Shown here: positions 9,321 to 19,363 of the stretch, piece after piece | How positions within the stretch are numbered: position 1 is the stretch's first letter | Layout: each line of letters opens with the position of its first letter | Source of the DNA: SAR86 cluster bacterium SAR86E | GTDB taxonomy: Bacteria; Pseudomonadota; Gammaproteobacteria; Magnimaribacterales; D2472 | Reading direction: 5' to 3' | Assembly (NCBI GenBank): GCA_000307935.1 | Contig: AMWX01000002.1 | Span: 124,001-188,000 of the forward strand | DNA: 64,000 bases | Notes under the pieces: model-generated | The model's input: the letters and a program-made list of their open reading frames with translations, nothing else | The model's database searches: none | Told to the model about the DNA's origin: nothing | Position numbers and translations under genes: made by a program

Positions 9321-10937
9321 TTAGGATTTAATTTCTTCTAGCTTATGCCCTTCTCTATAAATTACAAAAGAGTGAGATGAGCTAATTTCAGAATTAATGT
9401 TATTTAACTCTTTGATGAAATTAAAGGAGGCAATAATTTTATCTTCCATGCAATCAAGAAATAGATACCCCCTATTGGAGGGGTCCATCCATTGAAGCTC
9501 TTTGTTAATTTTTACAATGCTATCAACAAATTTATTTTCATCTAAATTTAATACGTCTGTAATTCCGGGCGAGGTCACAGAGGGGGCGCCCAATTCAATA
9601 CCTATTTTTTTACCTGACTGATTCTCAAGTTCAGAAACCCAGCTATTATGTGTATCTCCAGCAAGACTAATGAAATTCTTTTTAGCATTTTTCATTAATT
9701 GATAAAGGTTATTTCTTGCTGCAGGATATCCATCCCAAGCATCAAGGTTAGAGGGTATGCCCAAACCTAAAAATTTTAAATAAGGCTTAAGAAAATCTGG
9801 AACTTCTTCTGTTTTAAGCATTTTGCTTAAATCAGGAAACTTTAATTTCGCCATTAAGACCTGCTGGCCAAAAATAGTCCAAGTATTATCTGATTTTAAA
9901 ACACTATTTTCTATCCAAGAAAGTTGTTCTGCGCCAAGAAGCTCTCTATTTTCAGAATTTAGATCGTTATAGAATTTTGCTTGATTAAATCCAGATTTGC
10001 TCAAGTAATCCTTTGGTTGTAATTGTTTGTCCCTTCCATATTGTCGAGTATCCAACATAATTAAATGTATGAGCTTACCAATCTTAAACTCTCTAAAGAT
10101 TCTTCTTTTATTCTGCTGCTCTCTGATTGGCATCCATTCATAGTATGCTTTGATGGCAGCTGATCTTCGAGCAAAGAAATCTCCTTCCAATCCATCCTCA
10201 GAATGATTTTCTGCTCCTTTCTTCCAAGCATCATTTGAAAATTCATGATCATCCCAGACAGCAATTAGCGGTGCATGTTTATGAAGAGCTTTGGAGCCTT
10301 GATCTAGCTTATACTGAGCATGCCTTTGCCTATAATCAGAGAGGGTGATCATTTCATGTGTGGGGCTTGGAGTTCTGCCTAGCTTTTCTGCATTATCTGT
10401 AGCATACCCACCCATAGGATACTCATATAGGTAATCACCTAAATGTAGCCACAGGTCTAGATCATTTTTTTCAGCTCCAGCTTGGTAAGCATTAAAGTAA
10501 CCTGCCGGAAAGTTACTACAACTAAAAACCCCAATTTTTGCAGATACTGTTTTTTTTGAAAATGTTTTGGATTTGCCAATCTCTGAAAAGGAACTTCCAG
10601 CTTTAAACCGATAGAAAAACCCCTTATCACTATCGCAATATCGCTTTGCCAGAAAATCATACTTTATGGTGTAGTCTGACAAGGCAGAGGTTTGCAATTT
10701 TGTTGAGTAACAAATTTTAGAAAAACTTTTATCTTCTGAGATTTCAAGGGTCGCTTCTATTGGTCCCGTTTGCTGCGGAGTTATCCTGGTCCAAAGAATT
10801 ACTCTATCCTCTAGCGGATCCCCGCTGGCAACACCATGATTAAAGGAATAGGTATTTTTTGAGCAACTGGAACTTATTGAAGCTGAAAGACCTATCGCAG
10901 CAATTGATGTAATTTTAAGAGCCTGCCTTCTTTTCAT
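9321..10937 (-). CDS. phoD: PhoD-family alkaline phosphatase/phosphodiesterase
   Basis: FNHGVASGDPLEDRVILWTRITP, WLHLGDYLYEY, WDDHEFSND, SLAGDTHNSWVSEL; RR-containing lipoprotein-like signal. Confidence 0.92.
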   Translation of the reverse strand: MKRRQALKITSIAAIGLSASISSSCSKNTYSFNHGVASGDPLEDRVILWTRITPQQTGPIEATLEISEDKSFSKICYSTKLQTSALSDYTIKYDFLAKRYCDSDKGFFYRFKAGSSFSEIGKSKTFSKKTVSAKIGVFSCSNFPAGYFNAYQAGAEKNDLDLWLHLGDYLYEYPMGGYATDNAEKLGRTPSPTHEMITLSDYRQRHAQYKLDQGSKALHKHAPLIAVWDDHEFSNDAWKKGAENHSEDGLEGDFFARRSAAIKAYYEWMPIREQQNKRRIFREFKIGKLIHLIMLDTRQYGRDKQLQPKDYLSKSGFNQAKFYNDLNSENRELLGAEQLSWIENSVLKSDNTWTIFGQQVLMAKLKFPDLSKMLKTEEVPDFLKPYLKFLGLGIPSNLDAWDGYPAARNNLYQLMKNAKKNFISLAGDTHNSWVSELENQSGKKIGIELGAPSVTSPGITDVLNLDENKFVDSIVKINKELQWMDPSNRGYLFLDCMEDKIIASFNFIKELNNINSEISSSHSFVIYREGHKLEEIKS

Positions 10938-10997
10938 AAGAAAAGCTTAACAGTCAATTGCTTAAACATTAAGCAGAAAAACTCAAGTCCTTCAGAA

Positions 10998-11324
10998 TTA
11001 GTCTTGTTTATTTGCAGGTTGAATATTTATGGGCAAAGGAGATACCTGACTTTTATTTTGTTTAATTTTCGCCTCTCCTGACTCAACAACTTCATCAATT
11101 CTAATAATTGAATTGATGGGTATGTATGATCTCTCAACAGAATGAAATTCTTTCTCTAGCTTCTCTGATGTGGGGTCAACCACTAGCTGTTTATTTTGAT
11201 TAAATATATACTCTTCGACCTCAATGAAACCGTACATGTCACTTTGATAAATATGTTTTGCAAAAATCTCATAGATTTCGCCCAGTTGCATAAAAATTAT
11301 CTTATATGTAGTTTTTTTCTTCAT
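10998..11324 (-). CDS. DUF1820-family protein
   Basis: YKIIFMQLGEIYEIFAKHIYQSDMYGFIEVEEYIF pattern. Confidence 0.75.
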   Translation of the reverse strand: MKKKTTYKIIFMQLGEIYEIFAKHIYQSDMYGFIEVEEYIFNQNKQLVVDPTSEKLEKEFHSVERSYIPINSIIRIDEVVESGEAKIKQNKSQVSPLPINIQPANKQD

Positions 11325-11334
11325 AATTAGCTGT

Positions 11335-12666
11335 ATGGGTAAGAAACTTTATATTAAAACCTATGGTTGTCAAATGAATGAATATGACAGCCAGAAGACT
11401 TTAGAGATCCTGAGACAGGACCCAAGTATTGAAGAAACAAAAAATCCTAATGAGGCAGATATAATTTTGCTTAATACATGTTCTATAAGAGAAAAAGCAG
11501 AAGAAAAAGTTTATTCAGAACTAGGCAGGCTCAATAAATTAAAAAAAATAAATCCTCAGTTGAAGATCGGAGTTGGCGGTTGTGTTGCGACTCAGGAAGG
11601 AAAAAATATTTATAAGCGGGCTCCATTTGTTGATTTGATATTTGGACCACAAACCATCCATAAAGTTCCTTCATTAATAAAAGAAGAAAATAAAATTAAT
11701 GCTGTTGACGTATCTTTTCCAATTGAAGAAAAATTTGATTCTTTGCCTAAGCCAGATGCGACTGGTGTTTCAAGTTTTGTCTCTATCATGGAAGGATGTT
11801 CTAAATATTGCTCTTTTTGCGTGGTTCCTTATACAAGAGGTGATGAGGTTAGTAGAAAGCCAGAGCAAATCTTTGATGAAGTTGCAAGACTGGTAGAGCA
11901 AGGTGTCTCAGAAATTGTTTTCGTTGGGCAAAACGTAAATGCTTACAAATTTACTCTGAACGGAAGAATTATTGGTTTGTCAGATTTAATTGAGGTTTGT
12001 GGAAGTATTCATGGAGTTGAAAGGATTAGATACACTACCTCTCATCCACTTGAAATGACCGATGATTTAATTGATACATATGGTCACGTGCCCCAACTTG
12101 TTAGCCACTTACACCTGCCAGTCCAATCAGGTTCAAATGAAATTCTTACCAAAATGAAACGAAATTACACAAGAGAAGAATACATAGAGATAATTAAAAA
12201 ATTGCGTAAGGTAAGACCAAATATCAAAATTTCCTCTGACTTTATAGTTGGTTTTCCTAATGAGTCAGATTATGACTTTCAATTAACTATGGATCTCATT
12301 AATGAAATAGAATTTGATGCTTCCTTTAGTTTTATATACTCTGCTAGACCAGGCACACCAGCATCTCAGTTAGAGGATTCGATACCATTGCAGCAAAAAA
12401 AGGAACGTTTGTACATTCTTCAAAAACGTATTGATGAGCTTCAGCTTAGTTATAGCAATGAACTTGTTCAAACAATTCAAAGATGTCTAGTTACAGGGGT
12501 ATCTAAAAAAGATATTAAGCAATTACAGGCTAGAACGGAATGCAATAGAGTGGTAAATTTTGACTTCCAAAATATAGATATTCTAGGTAAATTAGTAGAT
12601 ATTAATATTACTAAAGCATATCAACGTTCTCTTGCAGGCCAAATTCTAGAGCTGGGGAGGACATAA
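11335..12666 (+). CDS. miaB: tRNA-2-methylthio-N6-dimethylallyladenosine synthase
   Basis: YIKTYGCQMNEYDS, EGCSKYCSFCVVPYTRG radical-SAM motif. Confidence 0.97.
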   Translation: MGKKLYIKTYGCQMNEYDSQKTLEILRQDPSIEETKNPNEADIILLNTCSIREKAEEKVYSELGRLNKLKKINPQLKIGVGGCVATQEGKNIYKRAPFVDLIFGPQTIHKVPSLIKEENKINAVDVSFPIEEKFDSLPKPDATGVSSFVSIMEGCSKYCSFCVVPYTRGDEVSRKPEQIFDEVARLVEQGVSEIVFVGQNVNAYKFTLNGRIIGLSDLIEVCGSIHGVERIRYTTSHPLEMTDDLIDTYGHVPQLVSHLHLPVQSGSNEILTKMKRNYTREEYIEIIKKLRKVRPNIKISSDFIVGFPNESDYDFQLTMDLINEIEFDASFSFIYSARPGTPASQLEDSIPLQQKKERLYILQKRIDELQLSYSNELVQTIQRCLVTGVSKKDIKQLQARTECNRVVNFDFQNIDILGKLVDINITKAYQRSLAGQILELGRT

Positions 12667-12674
12667 TAGTCTTA

Positions 12675-13652
12675 ATGGCATCTGTTAATAAATCTTTAGC
12701 TCAATTGGAGCTCGAACCAGCCAGCACCAAAAACTTAAAATCATTTGTTGGAGAGTTAAATGGAAACCTTAAAATTCTTGAAAAAGGTTTTGGAGTAAAA
12801 ATCTTTCAAAATGGAAACAAAGTAAGCATTTCAGGTGAGTCTGATAGCATCCAGAAAGCATCAAATGCAATCCAGCATTTATATGCTTCAACAACAAGGG
12901 GGGTGGATCTCTCCAAGGAAATTATACAAATGGCGATTAATAGCAATACAGAATTAAATCCTGAGCCTATTTCACAAGATGGTAAAGAGCACTCAATTAA
13001 AGCTCCAAAAAAAGTAATTAAACCTAGGTCTAAAAATCAGAATGATTATTTGAATAATATGAGCAAGTTTGAAGTAAATTTTGGCGTGGGACCAGCTGGA
13101 ACTGGAAAAACATACTTGGCTGTTGCGAAAGCAGTTGAGATGTTGGTTGCAGAAAAGGTAAAAAAAATTATTTTAATTCGTCCGGCCGTTGAGGCAGGTG
13201 AAAAGTTAGGATTCCTTCCGGGGGATCTTTCTCAAAAAGTAGATCCATACTTGCGGCCATTGTATGATGCGCTTTATGAAATGCTTGGCTTTGAGCAAGT
13301 AATCCGTTTGTTAGAAAAAGAAATTCTTGAGGTTGCTCCATTAGCTTATTTAAGAGGACGAACCCTGAATAATGCTTTTATTATTATGGATGAAAGTCAA
13401 AATACTACTGTGGATCAAATGAAAATGTTTTTAACAAGAATGGGTTTTGGTTCCCATGCAATTATAAATGGAGACATTACTCAAATTGATCTTCCTAAAA
13501 ACATTGAGTCTGGATTGGGTCATTCGATTAGAGTGTTAAAAGATGTGGAAGGAATTGGTTTTACTGTTTTCAGTTCTAGGGATGTTGTTAGGCATCCATT
13601 GGTAAGGAAAATTGTAGATGCATATGATCAATTTGATCAGAAGAAAAATTGA
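12675..13652 (+). CDS. ybeZ: PhoH-like ATPase (YbeZ)
   Basis: FGVGPAGTGKTYLAVA, RPAVEAGEKLGFLPGDLSQKVDPYLRPLYD. Confidence 0.95.
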   Translation: MASVNKSLAQLELEPASTKNLKSFVGELNGNLKILEKGFGVKIFQNGNKVSISGESDSIQKASNAIQHLYASTTRGVDLSKEIIQMAINSNTELNPEPISQDGKEHSIKAPKKVIKPRSKNQNDYLNNMSKFEVNFGVGPAGTGKTYLAVAKAVEMLVAEKVKKIILIRPAVEAGEKLGFLPGDLSQKVDPYLRPLYDALYEMLGFEQVIRLLEKEILEVAPLAYLRGRTLNNAFIIMDESQNTTVDQMKMFLTRMGFGSHAIINGDITQIDLPKNIESGLGHSIRVLKDVEGIGFTVFSSRDVVRHPLVRKIVDAYDQFDQKKN

Positions 13653-14101
13653 GCTTAAAAATTATTCCGCATAAATTTGCACTGTTTAAGGGAAGCTTAG
13701 AAAAAAGAATGATGCATATCACCGAGTACATCCTTGCAGATCACAATGAAATTTCCTCAGTTGTAAATCTCAAACTAATGAACTCAAGTGAGATGATTAT
13801 GCTTAATAATGAGTTCAGAAAAAAAGATTCTGATACCAATATTCTTTCTTTTCCAGCTAGTAGCGAGCTAAAGAAGCGTTCTGGGGAGTTGGGAGACATA
13901 GCAATTAGCATTCCATATGCAAAAAATGAAATACAAGGCTTGAAGAGAAATTTAGACGATCATATGATGCATCTTTTAGCCCACGGAATATTACATTTAT
14001 TAGGGTTTGATCATAAAGAAGAAAAAGAAGCAAAAATAATGGAAGAAAAAGAGATTAAATATTTAGAAAGTTTTAAAATAGGTAACCCATATATTCAATG
14101 A
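13649..14101 (+). CDS. ybeY: rRNA maturation endoribonuclease YbeY
   Basis: LNNEFRKKDSDTNILSFP, MHLLAHGILHLLGFDH; TTG start overlapping the ybeZ stop. Confidence 0.96.
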   Translation: MSLKIIPHKFALFKGSLEKRMMHITEYILADHNEISSVVNLKLMNSSEMIMLNNEFRKKDSDTNILSFPASSELKKRSGELGDIAISIPYAKNEIQGLKRNLDDHMMHLLAHGILHLLGFDHKEEKEAKIMEEKEIKYLESFKIGNPYIQ

Positions 14102-14940
14102 AAAACCAAGAATTAGACCAAGATCAACCTCCTTCGAGTATTTTAAATAGAATTAAGCGCTTTTTAACTATAAAGCCATCATCTATAGATGATGTATCAA
14201 TACTGCTAGAAGATGCCCTCAGCGCAAAACTAATTGATAAAGAAGCTCAATTTATTGCAGAAAGAGCCATTCGATTAGGAGATACAGCAGTCAAAGAGAT
14301 AATGGTTCCTAGGGTAGAAATGGTCATCATTGCTCCAAATGAAGATTCAACCATGATGATCAATAGAATTATAGAATCTGGGCATTCCCGATATCCAGTA
14401 ATTGGACCAGAAAAAAATGAGGTTCAAGGTATTTTATTGGCAAAAGACTTATTACCAATAATTACGACAAATTCTGAAGATATAGATCTTTCTAAAATTA
14501 TTCGTGAAATTAAAGTAGTTCCTGAGTCTAAAAAAGCTGATTCATTGCTTGAGGAATTTAAAAAGGATAGATCTCATATGGCAATTGTGTTGGATGAATA
14601 CGGAACAATTTCTGGGTTGGTTACCATTGAAGATATTTTAGAGGAACTTGTTGGTGAAATTGAAGATGAGCATGACATAGAAGATGAAGATTTAATTCAA
14701 GTCAGCGAGTTTGAATATATTGCGGATGCAACATTAGAGCTATCAATTTTTGAAGAAAAATTTAATAAGGATTTTAATAATATAGATGCTGAGACTTTGG
14801 CTGGCTTGTTTATTAATAAACTTGGCTATTTGCCCAAGGTCGGGGATAAGATAGAGATTGATAATATGATTCTAGCTATAACAGCCGCAGATAAAAGGAA
14901 GATTAAAAAAATTGGAATCACTATTAAATCAAATTTATAA
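14098..14940 (+). CDS. corC: CorC/HlyC-family CBS-domain protein
   Basis: VKEIMVPRVEMV, HMAIVLDEYGTISGLVTIEDILEELVGEI. Confidence 0.93.
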   Translation: MKNQELDQDQPPSSILNRIKRFLTIKPSSIDDVSILLEDALSAKLIDKEAQFIAERAIRLGDTAVKEIMVPRVEMVIIAPNEDSTMMINRIIESGHSRYPVIGPEKNEVQGILLAKDLLPIITTNSEDIDLSKIIREIKVVPESKKADSLLEEFKKDRSHMAIVLDEYGTISGLVTIEDILEELVGEIEDEHDIEDEDLIQVSEFEYIADATLELSIFEEKFNKDFNNIDAETLAGLFINKLGYLPKVGDKIEIDNMILAITAADKRKIKKIGITIKSNL

Positions 14941-16390
14941 GTCCCCTTTCCTCAGTTACTTTTTTTTAGCTATTTCTGGAGCAGTTTCAGTATTTGCATT
15001 CAGCCCTTTTGATATCAAAATACTAATTGTTTTTCCTTTGGCTATTCTGGCCCATTCAATGCATACCTCGCAGAGTATAGGCATAGCCATAAAGCGCGCC
15101 TATGTCTGGGGTTTAGGATTATGGTTAGGTGGAACTGGGTGGTTAATAGTAAGTATTTACTATTACGGAAACACAGGAATAACAATATCTATATTTATTG
15201 TTTTAATAATGGGTATGCTCCTTTCTTTATTCTTTATTGCTCCCATTGCAGTCTTAAAAAGTTTAAATTTAGAACTAACAATATTTCAAAACTCACTTTT
15301 ATTTGCGAGTATTTGCACTCTGCTAGAGCTCAGCCGATTTTATTTGCTAGGTGGCTTTCCGTGGCTACTTCCAGGCTTGGTTTTCATGGATACTATTGGT
15401 GCAAACTTAATTCCTATAATTGGTGTTTATGGTTGTTCATTTATCCTTTATTTTTTTGCATCAATTGTTGGGAGTTTATTTGTTCTCAAAAATATTAAAT
15501 TATTGATGTTAAGTATTTTAATGTTTTTAGTTTTTTTACCGTTTCCACCATCTAACAATCAAACTCTTGATGATGGTTTAAAAGTCTCAATTGTTCAGCC
15601 ATCATTAGACCCATTCTCGAAATATGAGAATGACTCAGTAAATAATATTGAGGAAGTGTTGGTCGAGTTGAGCAAGAAGTATGCTAATTCTGATCTGATA
15701 GTTTGGCCCGAATCACCTTTCCCATATTTAAATTCAAGCCCTCAAATGGAAAGTTTACACAACAGGACTAAACACCTACCCACTATTCTTTCTGGTTCAT
15801 GGCTTTATAAAGACAATAATTTGCATAATACGATGACAATTCTGGGGACCAAGCAACATTATATTAAGAGACATCTTGTACCTTTTGGAGAATATGTACC
15901 TTTTGAATCAATACTAAGAGGATTGATAGAATTTTTTGATATGCCTATGTCCTCATTGCAAGAAGGTCCAAATCATCAACCTTACTTTAATCTTAATAAT
16001 TTTAAGATACTTGGGTTAATTTGTTTTGATATTGCTTTTCCTTTAAGTTTTAGATCAGAAATAAAAAACGCAGACTTTATAATTAATATTAGCAATGATA
16101 CCTGGTTTGGAAATTCTTATGGCCCATATCAACATCTTCAGATAGTTAGAGCACGAGCATTAGAGTCTAATAAGTGGATCGCAAGAGGCACTTCAGATGG
16201 CATATCAACAATTGTTGATAATAAAGGAACAATAGTTGATTTATTACCAAAAAATGCCAGAGACACATTATACGGAACTATATTTAGGACTAATAATTCA
16301 ACATTTTTTTTTAATTATGGGTATCTTTTGGCGCCATTGATGTCTCTAATTTTATTAGTTTCTTTTTTTATAATAAGATATAGAAAATGA
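14912..16390 (+). CDS. lnt: Apolipoprotein N-acyltransferase
   Basis: LIVWPESPFP, HLVPFGEYVPFE, NADFIINISNDTWFGNSYGPYQHLQIVRARALE; TTG start inside corC. Confidence 0.95.
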   Translation: MESLLNQIYKSPFLSYFFLAISGAVSVFAFSPFDIKILIVFPLAILAHSMHTSQSIGIAIKRAYVWGLGLWLGGTGWLIVSIYYYGNTGITISIFIVLIMGMLLSLFFIAPIAVLKSLNLELTIFQNSLLFASICTLLELSRFYLLGGFPWLLPGLVFMDTIGANLIPIIGVYGCSFILYFFASIVGSLFVLKNIKLLMLSILMFLVFLPFPPSNNQTLDDGLKVSIVQPSLDPFSKYENDSVNNIEEVLVELSKKYANSDLIVWPESPFPYLNSSPQMESLHNRTKHLPTILSGSWLYKDNNLHNTMTILGTKQHYIKRHLVPFGEYVPFESILRGLIEFFDMPMSSLQEGPNHQPYFNLNNFKILGLICFDIAFPLSFRSEIKNADFIINISNDTWFGNSYGPYQHLQIVRARALESNKWIARGTSDGISTIVDNKGTIVDLLPKNARDTLYGTIFRTNNSTFFFNYGYLLAPLMSLILLVSFFIIRYRK

Positions 16391-16920
16391 AAAAATTAAT
16401 CTTATTAATATCAGCTATAACTTCTTTTTCTGTTATGTCTGAAATAACTATAGATATAAGTATCTCCCAACAAAGGCTTTTTCTTTTTGATGGTTCGTTA
16501 TTATTACGAAGCTATCCTATTTCAAGTTCAGCATATGGAGAGGGGCAAATAGAGAATTCATTAAAAACTCCCCTAGGAAAGCATGAGATACAGTCAAAAA
16601 TTGGAACAAATGTTCGTAAATATGATTTCTTTGTAAGCAGAAGACATATTCCACAAAAAGCTAAAGTTATTGATGCACCCCTAGACACTGAGGATGACTA
16701 TATAACAAGCAGAATCCTTTGGCTTACAGGGTTAGAACCTGGGGTAAACATGGGAGGAAATGTAGATTCCAATAAGAGATTTATATATATTCATGGCACA
16801 CATGAGGAGGGTTTAATAGGTATAAAAGCTTCTCATGGATGCATTAGGATGTTCAATCAAGATGTTTTAGAGCTATACGAGATAGTTTCGCCTAAAACTC
16901 CTGTAAACCTTTATTTATAG
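16387..16920 (+). CDS. L,D-transpeptidase (YkuD/ErfK family)
   Basis: N-terminal signal; IYIHGTHEEGLIGIKASHGCIRM catalytic motif. Confidence 0.93.
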   Translation: MKKLILLISAITSFSVMSEITIDISISQQRLFLFDGSLLLRSYPISSSAYGEGQIENSLKTPLGKHEIQSKIGTNVRKYDFFVSRRHIPQKAKVIDAPLDTEDDYITSRILWLTGLEPGVNMGGNVDSNKRFIYIHGTHEEGLIGIKASHGCIRMFNQDVLELYEIVSPKTPVNLYL

Positions 16921-16930
16921 ATCTATTAAG

Positions 16931-19105
16931 CTATACACCACCCATATTTCCAGTAGTAAAGCCTAATTTTTTTGCTCTATCTTCTGGTGCTGGAGCTTCA
17001 CCAAATAACCCTGAGTCACTTGCGAGTTTCTCCAGCATTGGGGCTGGTTTCCAAAAATTCTTGTCTAATTCAGCAAATTCATTAATTTTTTCAACTACTT
17101 TACCTAAACCGAATTGGTTTGCATAGAACATAGGTCCGCCTCTCCAGATCGGAAAACCGTAGCCATTTATATACACAATATCCATATCACCTGCTCTTTG
17201 TGAAACACCTTCCTCTAAGATTTTTGCCCCTTCATTAACTAATGCGAATATGCATCTATCAATTATTTCTTGATCGGATATTTCTCTTCGTTGTATATTA
17301 TTTTTTTCTGAAACCTCTTTGTAAATAGATTCATTTTCTGGCGCAGGGTTTGGAGCTCTTGATCCCTCAGAATAATTGTAAAAACCTTTTGAATTTTTTT
17401 GACCAAATCTATCTTGTTCACAAAGAGCGTCAGAAATTTTATTAGTTAGTGGTGTTTCTATGCCACCTAATTTTCTTGCTCTCCATCCTAAATCAAGCCC
17501 AACTAAATCCATCATCCTAAATGGCCCCATGCTCATGCCAAAAGATTCTAAAGCACTATCAATTTGATTGGGGAGCGCCCCCTCAAGAAGTAACATATTG
17601 GCTTGGTATGTGTAACCATATAACATTCTATTTCCAATAAACCCAGGAGCATTGAGTGATACTACTGAAGCCTTACCCATTTTCTTCCCAAGAGCCATAA
17701 CTGTAGCCATAGTTTCATCTGAAGATTTACTGCCTCTAACAACTTCCAATAATCGCATTACATTTGCAGGACTAAAAAAGTGAGTACCCACTACTTTGTT
17801 AGGTCTATTGGTTGATGAAGCTATTGCATCTATATCTAAGCCAGATGTATTAGATGCTAGGATAGCTTGATCATTTACTGCTGTGTCTAAGCTTTTAAAA
17901 ATTTCCTGTTTTAGCTCAAGATTTTCATAAACTGCTTCAACTACAATGTCCACATCTGCGAGGTCTTCATATGATAGTGTTGGAGTTATAATCTGCATAA
18001 CTGTATCTTTTTGGTCCTGTGACATCCTTCCTCGATCTACCATCATTTGATAGTTCTTTTCTATTACTCCCATGCCTCTGCTAAGATTTTTTTCATCTTG
18101 ATCTAAAATTAATACTGGTATTCCAGCATTTGCAAAATTCATAGCAATTCCGCCTCCCATTGTTCCAGATCCAACAACACCTGCTGAATTAATTTGATGT
18201 AACGGTGTTTCTTTTGGGATATCAGAAATTTTTGAAGCTGCTCTTTCTCCAAAAAAGATATGAATCATTGCCTCTCTTTGAGGATGAACTAAACACTCAA
18301 GAAAGTATTCAGATTCTTTTTTCATGCCTATATCAAAGTCATCCTCATTGATGGCGGCTTCAACACAAGATATTATTTGTCCTGGTGCAAACTGTCCTCT
18401 TCTTGTCTTGGCTGCTAGTGCCTTAGCTTCTGCTAGAATATTATCCGCACCTCTAGCTTCAAGAAGTTTTTCATTTTTATCTCTCACTTTTGGGTGTTCG
18501 CTAAGAGTAATCTTATCTTGCAAAAAGGCTATGCCATCCTCAATTAAAGAATTTTCAGAAATTGCATCAATTACACCTTGCTGCAAAGCTTTTTTAGCAG
18601 AGATTGGCGTACCAGCAATCATCATTTTTAATGCTTGAGATGGGCCTATAAGTCTTGGAAGTCTTTGAGTCCCTCCAGCACCAGGCAATAAACCTAAATT
18701 CACTTCTGGAAGACCAACTATTGCCTTGTTTGTTCCCATTCTGTAATTGCAAACTAACGCTGTTTCTAGGCCTCCGCCTAGCGCAGTCCCATTAATAGCT
18801 GCTAAAACAGGTTTTTTGCTGAACTCAATCTCTTTAAGAGCTGTATGAAGATCAGGACCATCAGGTTTTTGACCAAATTCTGAGATATCTGCTCCAGCTA
18901 TAAATGATCTGCCGGCTCCAGTTAAGATGATTCCTTTTATGGAGTCATCATTGTTTGCCTTCGCTATACAGTCCGTTAAGCCAGCTCTAACCCCGCTGCT
19001 GAGAGGGTTCACTGGAGGATTATCTACTTCTAAAATAGCGATATTTCCATTTACAGTATAATTAACAGTACCCTTAAGTTCGTTTGCCATAATTAAGTTT
19101 CTCAA
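16931..19105 (-). CDS. Bifunctional enoyl-CoA hydratase/3-hydroxyacyl-CoA dehydrogenase (start probably 19090)
   Basis: GRSFIAGADISEF, LPEVNLGLLPGAGGTQRLPRL, GVVGSGTMGGGIAMNFANAGI. Confidence 0.95.
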   Translation of the reverse strand: MRNLIMANELKGTVNYTVNGNIAILEVDNPPVNPLSSGVRAGLTDCIAKANNDDSIKGIILTGAGRSFIAGADISEFGQKPDGPDLHTALKEIEFSKKPVLAAINGTALGGGLETALVCNYRMGTNKAIVGLPEVNLGLLPGAGGTQRLPRLIGPSQALKMMIAGTPISAKKALQQGVIDAISENSLIEDGIAFLQDKITLSEHPKVRDKNEKLLEARGADNILAEAKALAAKTRRGQFAPGQIISCVEAAINEDDFDIGMKKESEYFLECLVHPQREAMIHIFFGERAASKISDIPKETPLHQINSAGVVGSGTMGGGIAMNFANAGIPVLILDQDEKNLSRGMGVIEKNYQMMVDRGRMSQDQKDTVMQIITPTLSYEDLADVDIVVEAVYENLELKQEIFKSLDTAVNDQAILASNTSGLDIDAIASSTNRPNKVVGTHFFSPANVMRLLEVVRGSKSSDETMATVMALGKKMGKASVVSLNAPGFIGNRMLYGYTYQANMLLLEGALPNQIDSALESFGMSMGPFRMMDLVGLDLGWRARKLGGIETPLTNKISDALCEQDRFGQKNSKGFYNYSEGSRAPNPAPENESIYKEVSEKNNIQRREISDQEIIDRCIFALVNEGAKILEEGVSQRAGDMDIVYINGYGFPIWRGGPMFYANQFGLGKVVEKINEFAELDKNFWKPAPMLEKLASDSGLFGEAPAPEDRAKKLGFTTGNMGGV

Positions 19106-19241
19106 ATTAAAATTTAATTGTGAATTATATAGTCTTTTTGACTAATGTAATCTGCTAATTTGTGCAAAAAACCGCAACTCCTTGTCTAAATATCAATATT
19201 ATTTATATGAATTAATATTTTATATTTATTTATAAAAAGTA

Positions 19242-19269
19242 TTGATATATTAATATAAGTATATATAAT
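19242..19269 (+). promoter_or_regulatory. Candidate sigma70 promoter
   Basis: TTGATA (19242-19247), 16-nt spacer, TATAAT (19264-19269); the background is very AT-rich. Confidence 0.55.
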
Positions 19270-19276
19270 AACACTC

Positions 19277-19343
19277 AACAGCAAATCTCTCCCCCCTATG
19301 AGTTGCTGTTAATTCTCTGGAATATGGAGGGCTTATGCCCTCC
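19277..19343 (+). other. Tandem hairpins in an intergenic transcript leader or small RNA
   Basis: AACAGCAA (19277-19284)/TTGCTGTT (19303-19310); TGGAGGGC-TTAT-GCCCTCCA (19325-19344) followed by CCTCTTTT. Confidence 0.6.
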
Positions 19344-19363
19344 ACCTCTTTTAAAGGTTTGTT

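Noticed and set aside
15121-15498. 125-aa plus-strand ORF inside lnt
   Set aside because: Alternative frame of lnt; Tyr/Phe-rich translation typical of a frame-shifted membrane protein.
18324-18638. 104-aa plus-strand ORF
   Set aside because: Antisense inside the fadB-like gene; no recognisable family.
19142-19270. AT-rich tract as a possible replication origin or dif site
   Set aside because: No DnaA-box cluster, dnaA/gidA neighbours or dif-like 28-mer recognised; better explained as promoter-rich intergenic DNA.
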